Part shown: positions 20,282 to 31,685 of the stretch, piece after piece
How the letters are laid out: each line of letters begins with the position of its first letter
Position numbering within the stretch: position 1 is the stretch's first letter
DNA from: Cheiracanthium punctorium
Taxonomy: Eukaryota > Arthropoda > Arachnida > Araneae > Cheiracanthiidae
Assembly (NCBI GenBank): GCA_038373885.1
Contig: JAWZYV010006201.1
Coordinates: forward strand, 868,001-932,000
DNA: 64,000 bases
Direction: 5' to 3'
Translations under genes and position numbers: made by a program
The notes under the pieces: model-generated
Databases searched by the model: none
What the model saw: only the letters and a program-made list of their open reading frames with translations
Told to the model about the DNA's origin: nothing

Positions 20282-20457
20282 GACGACAGCTGGCTGTGCC
20301 GGGCACAGCCAGCTGCATCAAAAAAGGGTCTCTAGATCTGTGGCACGCGATGAACGTTTCGATCGTCCGCCATCTTGCTGGTAGTTAAGTCGAGCGATGG
20401 CAACGGCTGCCCTTTTTTCAGCATTGGGAAAGGGTTGCGCCTCAAAGGGTTAAGCAA
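20282..20457 (+). mobile_element. piggyBac-type MITE, one-ended fragment (copy 2)
   Basis: Right half of the family: the central hairpin ACAGCTGGCTGTGCCGGGCACAGCCAGCTG, GGGTCTCTAGATCTGTGGCACGCGATGAACG, GCCATCTTGCTGGTAGTTAAGTCGAGCGATGGC, and the end GCGCCTCAAAGGGTTAA. The left half is missing. Confidence 0.8.
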
Positions 20458-20876
20458 CCTCAGTGCGTCAAGTGTTAAACTGCTGGCGTTGCCAATGGTT
20501 ACCAGTCTAGTGCAAAAGGAGAGGAGAGAAAAAAGAAAGCACATAGCCCCATGAGGCATCGACCTCTCTCTCCGATTTCCTTTCAACCTGTTGGATTTAT
20601 TATGCGGAGCTGCAAAAAGAGTGACTTTTTCCGGGCAATTCGTTCGGACGTTGGTCATAAACAATGGGATTCTCCAACTGTGATTCCGAAACTTTTTTGT
20701 ACGTCGCACAGTGCCCGAAAGTGTATGACAGAGGTAGAGTACATTAACATACATGCCGCGATTGAAATAAAAGCGTTATGTTATAAAATCTGGAGTGACT
20801 CCACTCGACTTTCCGAACACTTACGATTAAGATCATTATCAAGCATTTAAATAAATTTCAATCGATGAATAATTCA

Positions 20877-21260
20877 AACATATATACCAATTTGAGCTCA
20901 ATCGAATGCGCCGTTTAAACGCTAGCACACTTTCAATAATTTGCTCCCATAGCCATAGGCCATAATGTAAAAGAAATCTTAGTCCTGTAGAAACACTATA
21001 AGTCCTATACACACCAAAATCAATACCGGTATTATCATGGTGGTTTATAACATATCTACCCAATTTGAGATCAATCGAATGTACCGTTTAAACGCTAGCG
21101 CACTTTCAAGAATTTCCCCCCATAAGCCATAATGTAAAAGAAATCTTTGTCGTAGCCCTGTAGAAAAACTATAAGTCCTATACACACCAAAATCAATACC
21201 GGTCTTGCGACGGTGGTTTATAACATATATACCCAATTTGAGCTCAATCGAATGTCCCGT
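20877..21260. repeat. Tandem repeat, about 180-bp unit, two and a half copies
   Basis: CCAATTTGAG(C/A)TCAATCGAATG recurs at about 20888, 21060 and 21232. Between copies CGTTTAAACGCTAGC, CACTTTCAA.AATTT, AGTCCTATACACACCAAAATCAATACCGGT and GGTGGTTTATAACATAT are shared. A CA/CATA microsatellite follows at 21275-21312. Confidence 0.85.
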
Positions 21261-21319
21261 TTAGGAGCTATCGTGTTCACTCACATACACACACACATAC
21301 ATACATACATCTCGTAAAA

Positions 21320-22246
21320 ATAGCATAAATGAATTCAGAAGACCTCAAAACGTGTCAATACACCAAAATCTCGAAGTCGAATTTTTTAATGATTACAATA
21401 CTTTCCTTACATGGTACATGTTCGGAAAGTAAAAATATGGGAGGTGGAGAGAATGACAAACTGATTATGGATACTTTTAATTTATGTTCGTGCTGAAAGA
21501 GACACCCCCCCCCCCTCATGGGCTCAGAACATGCCGTAGATAAACAAAGTTTTGATGCTGAGTTAAAGTGTGTTTGTATCAAAAGTCAGTTGTTTTGAAA
21601 CCTTAACACTGCATGGATTTTTTAAATGGTCTAAAAATTAAACTGTAACTTTATTTAGGCTCACTAATGTTAGGAACAATATTTTTAAAAATTTTTACCA
21701 TGTAATTTCCCTGAAAAATCATGAAAAAAAGTTCAAATTCGAAAACATTAGAAATGTTTATCCTATAGCGCTTATGAAACTAAGTATATAGCCAAATTCT
21801 ACTTTATTTTGTCGTAATACTACTTACTATTTTTTTTTTATAGTTTTGTATTTATTTTCATTTAGAAAAAAAAATTAGAAGCAATCAAAAATTTGTTCAC
21901 TGAACTGGAAGCACACGCTATGAATTCAGAAATATTGAAAATATGAGTGACATCATGAATAAACGGTCGGGACATAAGTGTTGATAAGTAACGTAGTGTT
22001 TTATTTCTGAACTGCAAGTACTATATGCTCTGATTATACAGTGTGACGAGTGGCAAGGGTGTATACGATGGGGGAGGGGGTTAAAAGAATTAAAAAATAA
22101 ATTAAATCAAAGTCCTGATTTAGCTATTGGTACCTATAAAATGAACAGTTTTTAGCGGCCTCTCGGCAGGGGCGAGGCGTGAATATATGCCATGGTCATC
22201 GCTGCTTACAGATTTATCCCCCTCTTCCCCGCTAGCGCAAGCACAC
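21320..22246. other. Intergenic sequence without recognised features
   Basis: No gene or paired repeat ends recognised. A poly(C) tract lies at about 21505, and short frames on both strands show no known motif. Confidence 0.4.
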
Positions 22247-22254
22247 ATCCACAC

Positions 22255-22641
22255 TAGAGATGAGACGGGCTCAGCCCGAGCCCGAGCCCGGGCCCGACTC
22301 GGGCTCGGGCTCTGTAATTCACGATTGCGTTCGGGCTCGGGCTCGTGAAAAATTCCTTCTTTGTTGTACATACTCCTTGAAACAGATTTTAAAAAGCGAT
22401 TCATGGGATAAATAGACGTACTTATTTCAAAAAATAGCGGCACGGGGGACTAGAAGGTGTGTGAAGCTCCAAAATTTATGTATCCTCTTAATGAAGTAGT
22501 TAATTTTATTTGTCTTTAGCTGAAATTTCGGGCTCGGGCGGGCTCGGGCTCCAACTTTAATAATATTGCTCGGGCTCGGGCGGGCTCGGATTAAAAGTCT
22601 TCGGGCTCGGGCTTCAAAAAATGAGCCCGAACTTATCTCTA
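22255..22641. mobile_element. hAT MITE built of GGGCTC repeats
   Basis: Ends TAGAGATGAGACGGGCTC and GAGCCCGAACTTATCTCTA are inverted, flanked by a perfect 8-bp duplication ATCCACAC (22247-22254 and 22642-22649). Both subterminal regions are arrays of GGGCTCGGGC and its complement, giving a GC-rich hairpin inside AT-rich DNA. Short Arg/Ala/Pro-rich frames here are artefacts of the hexamer repeats. Confidence 0.95.
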
Positions 22642-23357
22642 ATCCACACACTGTGTTATAAGTTCTAATGAAACAACCGACGAAAAGAAAATTTTGATCA
22701 TGGTGTGATGCAAATAGTCAAAAATATTATGTTCATATATTTTATCAACATTTAAGTTAAATATTTAGTACAAAAATATTTTTTAAAAAATTCCTATTCT
22801 AGTCTAAGCTGAATTTCTTATTTGATTCGGTTGATTACTGATTCATTTTTCAAAAAACACATAACTCAAAAGAAATACTAGACGTTGTCATTGGACTATA
22901 ATTTATTTTTTATGTAACACAATATATATAAGATCGAACACATTAACACAGTAAATTTGTCTTACACTCGAATACTTTAATGAGGTGGTGTAAGAATAAA
23001 GAACATTTTGGATGTACTTCAAAGCAAATAAGATAATCTAACGTTTGAAAAAAAAAAAAAAAACATCCTAAATGGTTATTTGTATTATTTATTAATTTTA
23101 GAGATTTAATAATTAAAAATGAAAAATAATCTTAAATAGTTATTATTAGTAGTATTTATTTAGAAATTTATTAATTAGAAATGGGACATTTTTGATATGT
23201 ACAGATATTGTACTTATCAGAACAGTAAAGAATAATATTCATCCATTATTTGAAAATAAAATCCATTCTTATTTTGGATGAATATTTTCCGATTATTTGT
23301 CGTAAAAATCTTTGTCTTAAGTATGCCAACATTTCTTTCTCGAACGATAGCAATGAA

Positions 23358-24045
23358 ATATTACTCATCCGATTTTCACTTTGGGTGAATCTCTTACATG
23401 TGTGAATTCTTTTTAAAGCATGGGTCTTCTAGCCTCCGACAAATAGTCCATTTTTTGAGATATTCAAATTACAAATGCATAGGACATTTTTTTTAAATAT
23501 AGAAATTTATTATTTTTTTCTTTTTTCGCATTAAAGTATTTATCAAAAGAACAAACAAAATATTTTCAATAAGTAATTTTATTATATTCAGAATAAGTTA
23601 CATGAAACAGCAGTGCATTTTCTTATTATATAAAGAAATGACGCAAGAATTTAAAATAAGAAGAGACAAGAAATGATTTAATTTCAAAAATCATTTAAAA
23701 AAATATTACTCATCCGATTTTCACTTTGGGTGAATCTCTTACATGTGTGAATTCTTTTTAAAGCATGGGTCTTCTAGCCTCCGACAAATAGTCCATTTTT
23801 TGAGATATTCAAATTACAAATGCAAAGGACATTTTTTTTAATATAGAAATTTATTATTTTTTTTTCTTTTTTCGCATTAAAGTATTTATCAAAAGAACAA
23901 ACAAAATATTTTCAACATAACAAGTAATTTTATTATATTCAGAATAAGTTACATGAAACAGCAGTGCATTTTCTTATTATATAAAGAAATTACGCAAGAA
24001 TTTCAAGTAAGAAGAGACAAGAAATGATTTAATTTCAAAAATCAT
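23358..24045. repeat. Direct tandem duplication, 345-bp unit
   Basis: ATATTACTCATCCGATTTTCACTTTGGG starts at 23358 and again at 23703. The copies stay aligned through CTTCTAGCCTCCGACAAATAGTCC, ATCAAAAGAACAAACAAAATATTTTCA and AGAAGAGACAAGAAATGATTTAATTTC, with few differences, so the duplication is recent. Confidence 0.9.
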
Positions 24046-24214
24046 TTTAAAAAATGATTTTATTTATTTTAATTTAAAACCAAATTAAACGCATCCCACA
24101 GATAGACATTGCCGTTCTGTAATTCGTTCGTGTCAACTTTCACATGCACACGCATTTATATATTTTTTGTACAATCAATCAATTCAGTCTCTTAGTGGTG
24201 TTAAAGCGCTGGTT

Positions 24215-24440
24215 GGATGCTATCTTTTTAGAGATGACCTGGCTCACTTTTCACGGTATATTCCTCCCGAAATTTTCGCGCTATTTGATTGGCCAAGGAA
24301 CTGCGCGCGTCATCGGACGAGATGCTCTGTTATGAGCGCATCTCTTTTCCGGTCGGGACGATTTCCTTTATGACCAAAAGATGGCAGCAGTAAGAATCTT
24401 GTATAAACGGAGGTTTCTCTGCGAAACCAAACAAGAAAAT
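24215..24440 (+). promoter_or_regulatory. Candidate CpG-rich promoter
   Basis: A GC-richer stretch holds TTTCGCGC (E2F-like, about 24273), GATTGGCCAA (CCAAT box, about 24288), a run of CpG (GCGCGCGTCATCGGACG) and AAAGATGGCAGC (YY1-like, about 24377), in an order seen at TATA-less promoters. The ATG in the last motif opens a frame of only about 22 codons, and no clear splice donor follows, so the transcript is unidentified. Confidence 0.3.
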
Positions 24441-24699
24441 AATAAAATTACCTTATAAGCCATTTCTTTGAAAAAAAAAAAAGATTATTCTATTGCGAAA
24501 ATTTTATTAAATTGGGTTTTTAAATACGCTGAATTCAAGTTCAAAACTCTTCGCATTTTTCAGAAACCTGCTACTCATCTGCGCATCGTGCGCGGACTAA
24601 AGGCTTCGCCCCTGCCTCTCGGGCAGTTTCCTAGATTGTCCTCTCCATCATACTGCACGGATTGAAACGGTCACCGTTTCACTTTTGAGATAAAAATCA

Positions 24700-24952
24700 A
24701 GCTCATGGTAGCTTAGTCGTTAATGCGTTCGACTGGCAAACAGAAGGTTGCGGGTTCGATTCCAGCGTACGACTAAAGACGTACATGCCGTGAACGAGCA
24801 CGTTAAATCCGTGATTCGGAAAATCCTCTTTCTCTTTGGGATCCAGACTGTAGTGGGATACTCCAGAAAGAAGGTATGCATAGCTCTAATACACACATTT
24901 TTTGCTGACGTCAGCTGTCCTCTCCTGGCAAGTGAGCTTTTCAAAAGAAGCT
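24700..24952 (+). mobile_element. tRNA-headed SINE (family 2), near full length
   Basis: The head GCTCATGGTAGCTTAGTCGTTAATG contains an A box and GGTTGCGGGTTCGATTCC a B box, with tRNA-like spacing. The acceptor stem does not pair well and a body of about 170 bases follows, so this is a SINE rather than a tRNA gene. The 3' body (TAGCTCTAATACACACATT...GCTGTCCTCTCCTGGCAA) recurs at 30933-31095 and 59287-59460. Confidence 0.8.
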
Positions 24953-24959
24953 AAGTAAT

Positions 24960-26400
24960 TACAAAATTACATTTTCTGTCACCCCCTAGCAGATCCCGAT
25001 CAATAGAACTGTGCAAAAGAAAAAAAAAAAAAAAAATGGGCCCCACGCGATAACCTCCACCCCCCCCCCCTTCCAAGAAACCATTTATGATTGGTTTATT
25101 CAGAACGGTTTTAAATGTCCACCTCACGCCTTCCAAACACGAAATTTTATTTTATGTAATCTGAAATAAACGAATATGTATGTTGTAAATGAAACAGGTA
25201 CCGTTACGTCAAAATGCTACATCAGAGTTGCCATCATATCCAAAAATAAAGTTTTTTAAAGAGCATTTTCTTTCGATATATATTTGTTTTTTAATAACAA
25301 CGAATTTACTAAGTTTTAAAAAATTTTTTGCTATTTTGTAAACTTCCAAATACTTTTTATATAAAAAAAAGGTTAATTATATTCCGTACATGCTGACAGC
25401 TATTTATATCGACTATGTAGCATTTCGACGAAAATTAATTTATACGAATGTAAATTTGAATTATTTTTTCATTGTTCATACTTTATAATTATAAAATAAT
25501 ATAACTATTGAAATTTTTTCCTTTGTTATTTTATTGTAAAATATAAGATTATTAAGCCCCTAAAATCTGTCGGCCCTATGTAGTTGCCCTACTGGTAATA
25601 TGGCACTGACTCCTAGAGAGAAGTTTGAAATGGAAAATAATGCTAGAATCAGTATGCATTGAAACAAAATACTCTTAAATATATTTTATGAATATATTTT
25701 ACATTATAAACTTTAATAACAATTTAAAAACTTCTATGAAGAGTGGAACTAATTAATGACTAATGAAAACAAGCTGCCTGGTAAAGGAGAATACCACCCA
25801 AAAGCTATAGGTTACCTGAATAACTTGGCCATTGAAACTCATTATTTTGAACTGTTCGATTTAATTAATCAAGTTTGTTGTCAAAAGCGTTAAAATATTT
25901 CTTTCATCCGCAGACGATATTTACACTGCCTCATTAAACATTTTCTCTTTTACTTTTTTAGGTCGGAAGTTTCGAAATTAGTTATTTATTTAGTTTCTAT
26001 AGAAACAATCTGAGGATCTGTTAAAAAAATAAAAGACTTAGTTTTCCAGAGATCGATTGTGCCCTTAGACTTTCGCTCATTTGTACTTCAATTATGAGTC
26101 TGTAAGAACGACGCCGCCATGTTTAATTAAGAAAAGGTAAAAGTGTGTTCTTCAGAGCGTTCTTGAATGCGAAAGTTGAGATTGGTTTTGGTAACTTCCA
26201 TTTGGGATATTGAACGGGATTTTCAAGAATGGAATTTCCATATATTAAGTATGGCTGTCTGGGAAGAGGGTATGATGTTTGATAACTCACTGTGTTCTTG
26301 TATGATTTTGAAGCCATATTATTTTAACCTACGATAATTTATTTATTTATTTTTGACCAATCATCTGTTAATTATGTTAGTGTTATTTAAAAAAATGCAG
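24960..26400. other. Intergenic sequence without recognised genes
   Basis: Contains a poly(A) run at about 25020, a poly(C) run at about 25060 and a short block GGTTAATTATATTCCGTACATGCTGAC (about 25370) shared with the inverted repeat at 43368-43558. No coding region recognised. Confidence 0.4.
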
Positions 26401-26660
26401 TTGTTGTTTTTGAAAATTAAATCCTACTAATACATAAATGTCAGTGTTTGTATGTATATTTGTTACTCTTTCACGCTGAAACGGTTCGACAGATTTGGAT
26501 GAAATTTGGAATAAAGTCCTGTATTAGAGGCTACTTTTTATCGCGCGAAAAAAAACACCGTTCCTGTAATTTACAAAAAAATATCTTTTATCCAAAAATA
26601 AAGAATACAATGAGTTTTTATTTTACAGAACCGTCGACAGATGGCGGAAACTTATAGAAT
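26400..26660. repeat. Dispersed repeat fragment (ACGGTTCGACAGATTTGGATG family)
   Basis: A block of the form ...GTTCG(A/C)C(A/G)GATTTGGATGAAATTTGG resembles 62195-62245 (CGTCCGACCGATCGGCTTGAAATTTTGC) and is of a kind common in non-autonomous arthropod elements. Boundaries are not defined. Confidence 0.3.
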
Positions 26661-27256
26661 ATATAGTTCTTAATAAATAAAACATCAGATCAGGCGAATT
26701 TGGAATAATTGTTAGACGGTTTCATTTCATGTTATGATTTCTTAATTGAATTAGTCACGTGACAAACCATCAGCATTTTTTTTTTTTTTTCACGCCGTGC
26801 AAAAATACAACCTTTTTTAACTAGTAGATCTACAGCATTTAATATATATTAGCAGATAGAAATCTACTGTATCACGTGACATGCTCTATCATCGTTAAAT
26901 GATGCTAAAAATGACTAAACCTCATTTTGTCGTCTGCTACGCCTGACTTGAATAAAGAATACACCGGAATAAGTTTTTGAAACTTTCATTCAGTTCGAAT
27001 TGTGTATTTTTCTGCGCAGCTTTTCCCCATTCTATTTCTATTGTATTGCATCTAGTAAAAGGATGCTAGAAATATCAGTTTAAATTTTGTTTAATCACAC
27101 TCATGAATACTAATACACTTTCCAACTTAATGGAATAAGAAAAGAAAATAGGGAAGACGCATGAATTATGATACGCTTTTAATATATAGCACTTCAGTGC
27201 CTATTTAAAATCTGAAAGTGTTTCTCAGATTTTCTTAGTTTTTTCTTTTTCCTTAT

Positions 27257-27295
27257 GTATATATATATATATATATTATGTAAGTCAAGCTATCT

Positions 27296-27350
<55 letters not shown>
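27257..27350. repeat. (TA)n microsatellite
   Basis: Two long runs of alternating T and A separated by about 30 bases of unrelated sequence. Confidence 0.95.
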
Positions 27351-27352
<2 letters not shown>

Positions 27353-27481
27353 AGGTTTTGTGTGGCAACGAAACGAAAATAATTGGTGAACAACAGATGG
27401 CGCTATAGTGTTTTATTTCACCAAAAGATGATTTACAAATGTTGAGAACTTACAAATCAGCTTAATTACAGTTAATTGGTA

Positions 27482-27635
27482 CTACTGTAAATTTTCAATG
27501 TGCTGCCCATCATTCAGAAGTACAGTTGTGAGACGAGTCACCACACCGTTCACAGCATTTAGTAGCATTTCTTGCGTTACGGCAGACACATTTTGGCGGA
27601 TGGCATCTTTCAGTGCTGCTAGTGATGCTCGACTA
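27482..27635 (-). pseudogene. C-terminal fragment of a Tc1/mariner-type DDE transposase
   Basis: The minus strand encodes about 48 residues ending in a stop: AALKDAIRQNVSAVTQEML, then NGVVTRLTTVLLNDGQHIE. This matches the conserved tail of arthropod Tc/mariner-like transposases, whose typical form is LK..I...I...TPEML......RL......G.HIE. The rest of the gene, including the catalytic acids, is absent. Upstream on this strand the similarity stops at about 27640. Confidence 0.6.
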
Positions 27636-28411
27636 ACTCATTGGCTCAGACGAAAAGTGAGGGAGGGGGTAAGGAGAATATATGTTTGGAAAACTCTCGA
27701 CTTTATATTGCTGAATTTATCAAGAAGGTAAGCCTGGATAGACGCTTATGAATGGACAATTACCCATCAAAGCAGTATTGTTTTTAAGTAAGCAAGAACT
27801 GGCATTTAGAGGACATGGCGAGCGAGAAAATTCTTTAAACCTGGGAAATTTTAAAGAGCTTTTTAAATTATTGATATCTGAATTAAAACAACGCCTTTTT
27901 ATGGGGGGCATCACTGACCGATTCGCAAGTTTAAAAGAAAGGAGGATTGATTTGACTTATAAAAAATAAGTAAGTTTTCTTTCTTTTTTTCTTTCCTTCT
28001 GAAGTTATCGTTACAAAAGAAAATTCTAAGGAAACTTCGAATCAGACACGGATTAATGCAATTTTGAGGATAAGAGCGGCTGCTTGGAATTTATGTAAAT
28101 TTTATGGAAGTAAAATAGGATCTCTTGCATTTTTTATGAAATTTCTTTTTCCTCGGTGAGGGCTTAATCCGTTTTCGAATTCAGTAACAAAGATTTTCCA
28201 TTCCTGTCAGAGGAAGGGGGGGGGGAGCTCATATGCTTCCGGCTGCACTAACAGTTTTGACCACGGGCCGCCACTGTGCAACTGTTCTCATACTCTAAAA
28301 AAGTCTGGTATAGCATAGTAAAAGAATAAGACAGACGTTTCTGTATTGCCTTTTAACATATTGTGTACACTGCTGATGTTCATATGTTTTTTATAATCTA
28401 AGTAAGTAATC

Positions 28412-28600
28412 TAATCAAAATTTTAAATCTATCTTAAAATCGCCTTCTGAAGCTATTTTACAATCTTCGCCAAGCATATTCCAACTATACTTCAAAATTT
28501 TAAATACTGTTTGGAAGGGGAATCCTAATCCACTGAGTGTGCCGTGTTTGTTTTTCTTGTTCCATAAAACACATATTTGGAATTGAGATTTATAACCTTG
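28412..28600. repeat. Dispersed repeat R1 fragment
   Basis: Shares GAGTGTGCCGTGTTTGT.TTTCTTGTTCCATAAAACACAT, CTTCGCCAAGCATATTCCAACTATACTTC and AAAATCGCC with 32200-32590 and 45045-45600, with the internal block order rearranged. A minus-strand relative lies at 27085-27235. Confidence 0.65.
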
Positions 28601-28738
28601 TCGGACTTTCAACATTTTTTTATAATCTAAGTGACTTGCACAACGCATATTCATATAGCACGGAACGTATCCACCGTGTTATAAGGGGGTCAACTATACT
28701 ATACATAATATACAGTGCAAGGAGAAATACGTAGTATA

Positions 28739-28913
28739 TAGGGATGGACGCGAGACGAAAAATTGGCATCTCGCGTCTCGCAAAACAGCCAAAAAGCTTG
28801 TCTCGTCTCGCAAAAATCCCTATATCATAATGTTAAAAATGTCTGTCTCGTCTCGCAAAAAAGCTGTAAATCTCTGTCTCGTCTCGCAAAAAGTCGTCTT
28901 GCGTCCATCCCTA
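28739..28913. mobile_element. hAT MITE with TAGGGATGGACGCGAGACGA ends
   Basis: Ends TAGGGATGGACGCGAGACGA and TCGTCTTGCGTCCATCCCTA are inverted, flanked by GTAGTATA and GTAGTGTA (8-bp duplication, one mismatch). The interior is a set of CTCGTCTCGCAAAAA repeats. A sister copy is at 46186-46368. Confidence 0.95.
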
Positions 28914-29104
28914 GTAGTGTAAGATAAAGAAAACGCCCTCTTAAAAGAACAGTAGCTGTACAGCCAAAGAATCCAGTGGAATGTCGTAAAAATTGCCCTT
29001 TTTGTTAAAATTTCCCTACCCCTTTTGAATAGATATTGTGAGCACAGCTTCCAAGTATGCTGAAAAGTCTGTAAACAAAAAAAGTCATTTCATTGAACTG
29101 TGAA

Positions 29105-29470
29105 GCTACGTGGGAGAAAAAAAAATGGCCGCATAAAAATTCTAGCGCCATCGCTGTCCCTTTTGTGTCACTGAATTAACTCGCAGACACGAACACTGAA
29201 TACACCGCGCTTTCTCTTTTTATTAAAATAATCTCCCTTCCGCCTCTTTTCATTCTTTGATTACACCGCGCGGCAGTGTAGTTACCTCAATATAGTTAAA
29301 CGAGCTTTAATTGGCTGTTGCCCTCCGCTGATTAAAGATGGCGGATTCCTCTCTGCTTAATAAACTGCTTCTGTGTACGTTGTGTTTCGGAATAAATTAT
29401 CTGGCAGATGGAGTCGAGTTGAGATGGATTAGTAGTTCGAAAATGTGCTTCAAAACATGACTGTGAGAAT
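29105..29470 (+). promoter_or_regulatory. Candidate promoter with CCAAT box and YY1-type start
   Basis: TTAATTGGCTG (inverted CCAAT, about 29308) precedes AAAGATGGCGGATTC (29334), the typical YY1-plus-ATG arrangement at the 5' end of housekeeping genes. The ATG at 29338 opens a 40-codon frame starting MADSSLLNKLLLCTLCFGI, hydrophobic like a signal peptide, then a stop. A possible donor GTACGT lies within it. No second exon was found. Confidence 0.3.
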
Positions 29471-29570
29471 TTTCCTTAAAAATTTTAGATTTTTTTAAAG
29501 AAATCGTTTAACTTTTTGACATCTTTTAAAATAACAAGCATGGTGGGTTTTTTTTTTTTTTTTGTTTTTT

Positions 29571-30007
29571 TTAACCCTTTAACGCGCAGTGTTCAGGGGA
29601 ATCCTAATCCACATGGCACCAAACTCTGACGCTTTGACTGTTGCCAGTTACGAAGAATAGATTTGATTTCTATAACAATAGTTGCGGGTGACACAGCTCC
29701 ACGAGAATCCTTTACAGCACGTCATTTCCCGGAAAAAAAAAATTGTCACGATTCTTTTTGACAGCACTGACCTCTGCTGAAAAATGGAAGAATGCGAGAA
29801 CAGCTGGATAGATTGTCCAATGCTGAAAAAAAGGGCAGCCGTTGCCATCGCTCGACTGCACAGCCAGCTGTCGTCAAAAAAGGCTCTAGATCTGTGGCAA
29901 GCGATGAACGTTTCGATCGTCCGCCATCTTGCTGGTAGTTAAGTCGAGCGATGGCAACGCCTGCCCTTTTTTCAGCATTGGGAAAGGGTTGCGCCTCAAA
30001 GGGTTAA
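29571..30007. mobile_element. piggyBac-type MITE, copy 3
   Basis: Ends TTAACCCTTTAACGCGCAGTG and GCGCCTCAAAGGGTTAA. The flanking TTAA on both sides with CCCTTT/AAAGGG ends fits the TTAA target duplication of piggyBac-like transposons. The interior holds the shared blocks (CTCCACGAGAATCCTTTA, GACAGCACTGACCTCTGCTG, CCGCCATCTTGCTGG) and codes for nothing. Confidence 0.85.
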
Positions 30008-30294
30008 AGAAAGAAAACCGACTTCAAGTTGCTTTATCGTAACGATATAACTGTAACTTAAGCATCTCGATACCGTAAAGAGATTATTCTTACATGCGCT
30101 CATAAAAATAGAAGTGTTCCGTTATTTTGTCATTCAGCCTATCGTCAGAACTTGACCAAATTAAAATGGGATACCTCTAATACGACCCCTTTCAAAAAAA
30201 AAAAAAAAAAATCATCGAAATCGATCTACGTCGTAAAATATTAATGCTGCTGCATTAAAGTATAAATAAACATTAATTAATTCTATCATTGAAT

Positions 30295-30560
30295 AAGAGT
30301 AGGATTTGCAACTTCTCGTCAGATACAGAAGATATCGTCAAAGCTTTATTTAGTTTTGAAGGAATAAGTTTTGGTGACAAATTTGGCAATAAATCCCTAA
30401 GAATGGCTGATTTTGGGGACTTTGGACATGCCACCACTAGCGTCGCTACCGGCAACCCTTCAGGAAATGGTATTAAAACATGTTTTTTCCGAATGATGAT
30501 ATCAGAATGCGACCAAATTAATATGTTACCGGCCTCTAAGGTAGCCCATTACTATGATAA
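30295..30560. repeat. Dispersed repeat related to R1 3' region
   Basis: AGATACAGAAGATATCGTCAAAGC and GTGACAAATTTGGCAATAAATCCCTAAG parallel 32470-32560 and 45470-45560 (GAAGA.ATCGCCAAGC, CCAAACTTGGCGATAAAT). A frame of 95 codons across it shows no known domain. Confidence 0.45.
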
Positions 30561-30814
30561 AAAAAAGAATAATTGAAATCGGTCCACGTACTAAAAAGTT
30601 ATAGGTTGCATTAAAAAGAGAGAGATCCTCCTCCTTTTTGAAATCGGTTAATAATCAAATTTCGTTAAGAGATTTGAAAAATTGTCTCTTGAGAAGCTGC
30701 ATTATCCATAATTACGAGCGGTCGAGTAATAACAGCTAAGAAATATGCAGAAAAATTCGTATGCATGCATTGATGGATTAATATTTATCGGCTAGAAGGT
30801 GTTGCCCGAAGGTG

Positions 30815-31685
30815 TGGAGGCAATTACAACGGGCATTAGAAAAAACATTTAACAAAATTATGTCTACACTCAATATATTTAATCTTCGTCCACTTAAAAT
30901 AAATAACTTCAATTTTTATTATATACCGAAATTCGGTCGCTAGCAGTTTCCGAGGGGTGCCAATATTCAGAAGTCCCCCACCTTCTGATGAGGTTCCAAA
31001 TTGTGGCGGGAAATTCCTGGAAGGACGTATATGTAGCTCTAAGCGACACATTCAGTGACGCGAGCTGTCCTCTCCTGGCAAATAAATATATATACCGAAA
31101 TCGAATTTCATGCTCTTCTGGAAACATGCGGCATCTTTTCGCATTCAAACGATTTCATTTTGTGGGAACAGACCCTTTTATATCATTTTATTTGTGAAAA
31201 AAATTAAAATGTATTCCAGAAAAACTATTTTAAATGAACTGGAACTGTGTGCAACTTTCCTTTCAAAGCCTGATGACCGTGACTGGAAATACGGCGTCAG
31301 TGTCAATTGCAACGGTTAATTTTGTCACGCAAATGATTAACTTTTTTTTTTTTTTTTACTCTCGGAAATCAAATAAAGCTAAAAATAGCAAAAAAGCGCT
31401 TAAAAATGACAATGAGAGAACGGGAAAATTTTCAAATTTTTCGCTATGTTTACCTTTGTTTGAGTTCCGAGAGTAAAAGAAAAAAAAAAGTAACACAGAT
31501 TGTTTTCCATATTTTTATACATTAATTATGAAAAATTCCAAGCGGATCTTACAAGCGGTGTAGATATTATTACGATTTTCGTGCTTAACTTTTTAATCTT
31601 TTTGGAGCAATGGTGGTAAAAGTTTTATCTTGGAGTGGTTAAACCGGAATAGCTACAGAGTCAGTGAGTTTGGGATCAGCGTAAC
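30815..31685 (+). repeat. Long dispersed repeat R2, copy 1
   Basis: Colinear with 48290-49520: TGGAGGCAATTACAACGGGC, AGAAAAAACATTT, TTTTTATTATATACC, TTCATGCTCTTCTGGAAACATGCG, AAACTATTTTAAATGAA.TGGAA, CTTTCC.TTCAAAGCCTGATGACCGTGACT, GGTGTAGAT..TATTA. It is non-coding, with no terminal repeats recognised. A SINE (30933-31095) is inserted near the start and a hAT MITE at its end. Confidence 0.85.
30933..31095 (+). mobile_element. SINE family 2, 5'-truncated, inserted in repeat R2
   Basis: Body GGAAATTCCTGGAAGGACGTATATGTAGCTCTAAGCGACACATT...GCTGTCCTCTCCTGGCAAATAA. ATATACCGAAAT occurs on both sides (about 30923 and 31091), a target duplication of at least 10 bases, as left by LINE-driven retroposition. 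Copy 2 of R2 lacks the insertion. Confidence 0.8.

Noticed and set aside
22120..22651. Arg/Ala/Pro-rich frames of about 75-107 codons
   Set aside because: They are read-outs of GGGCTC repeats in a hAT MITE.
24700..24780. A tRNA gene
   Set aside because: A and B boxes are present but the acceptor stem does not pair and a SINE body follows, with further copies of that body elsewhere.
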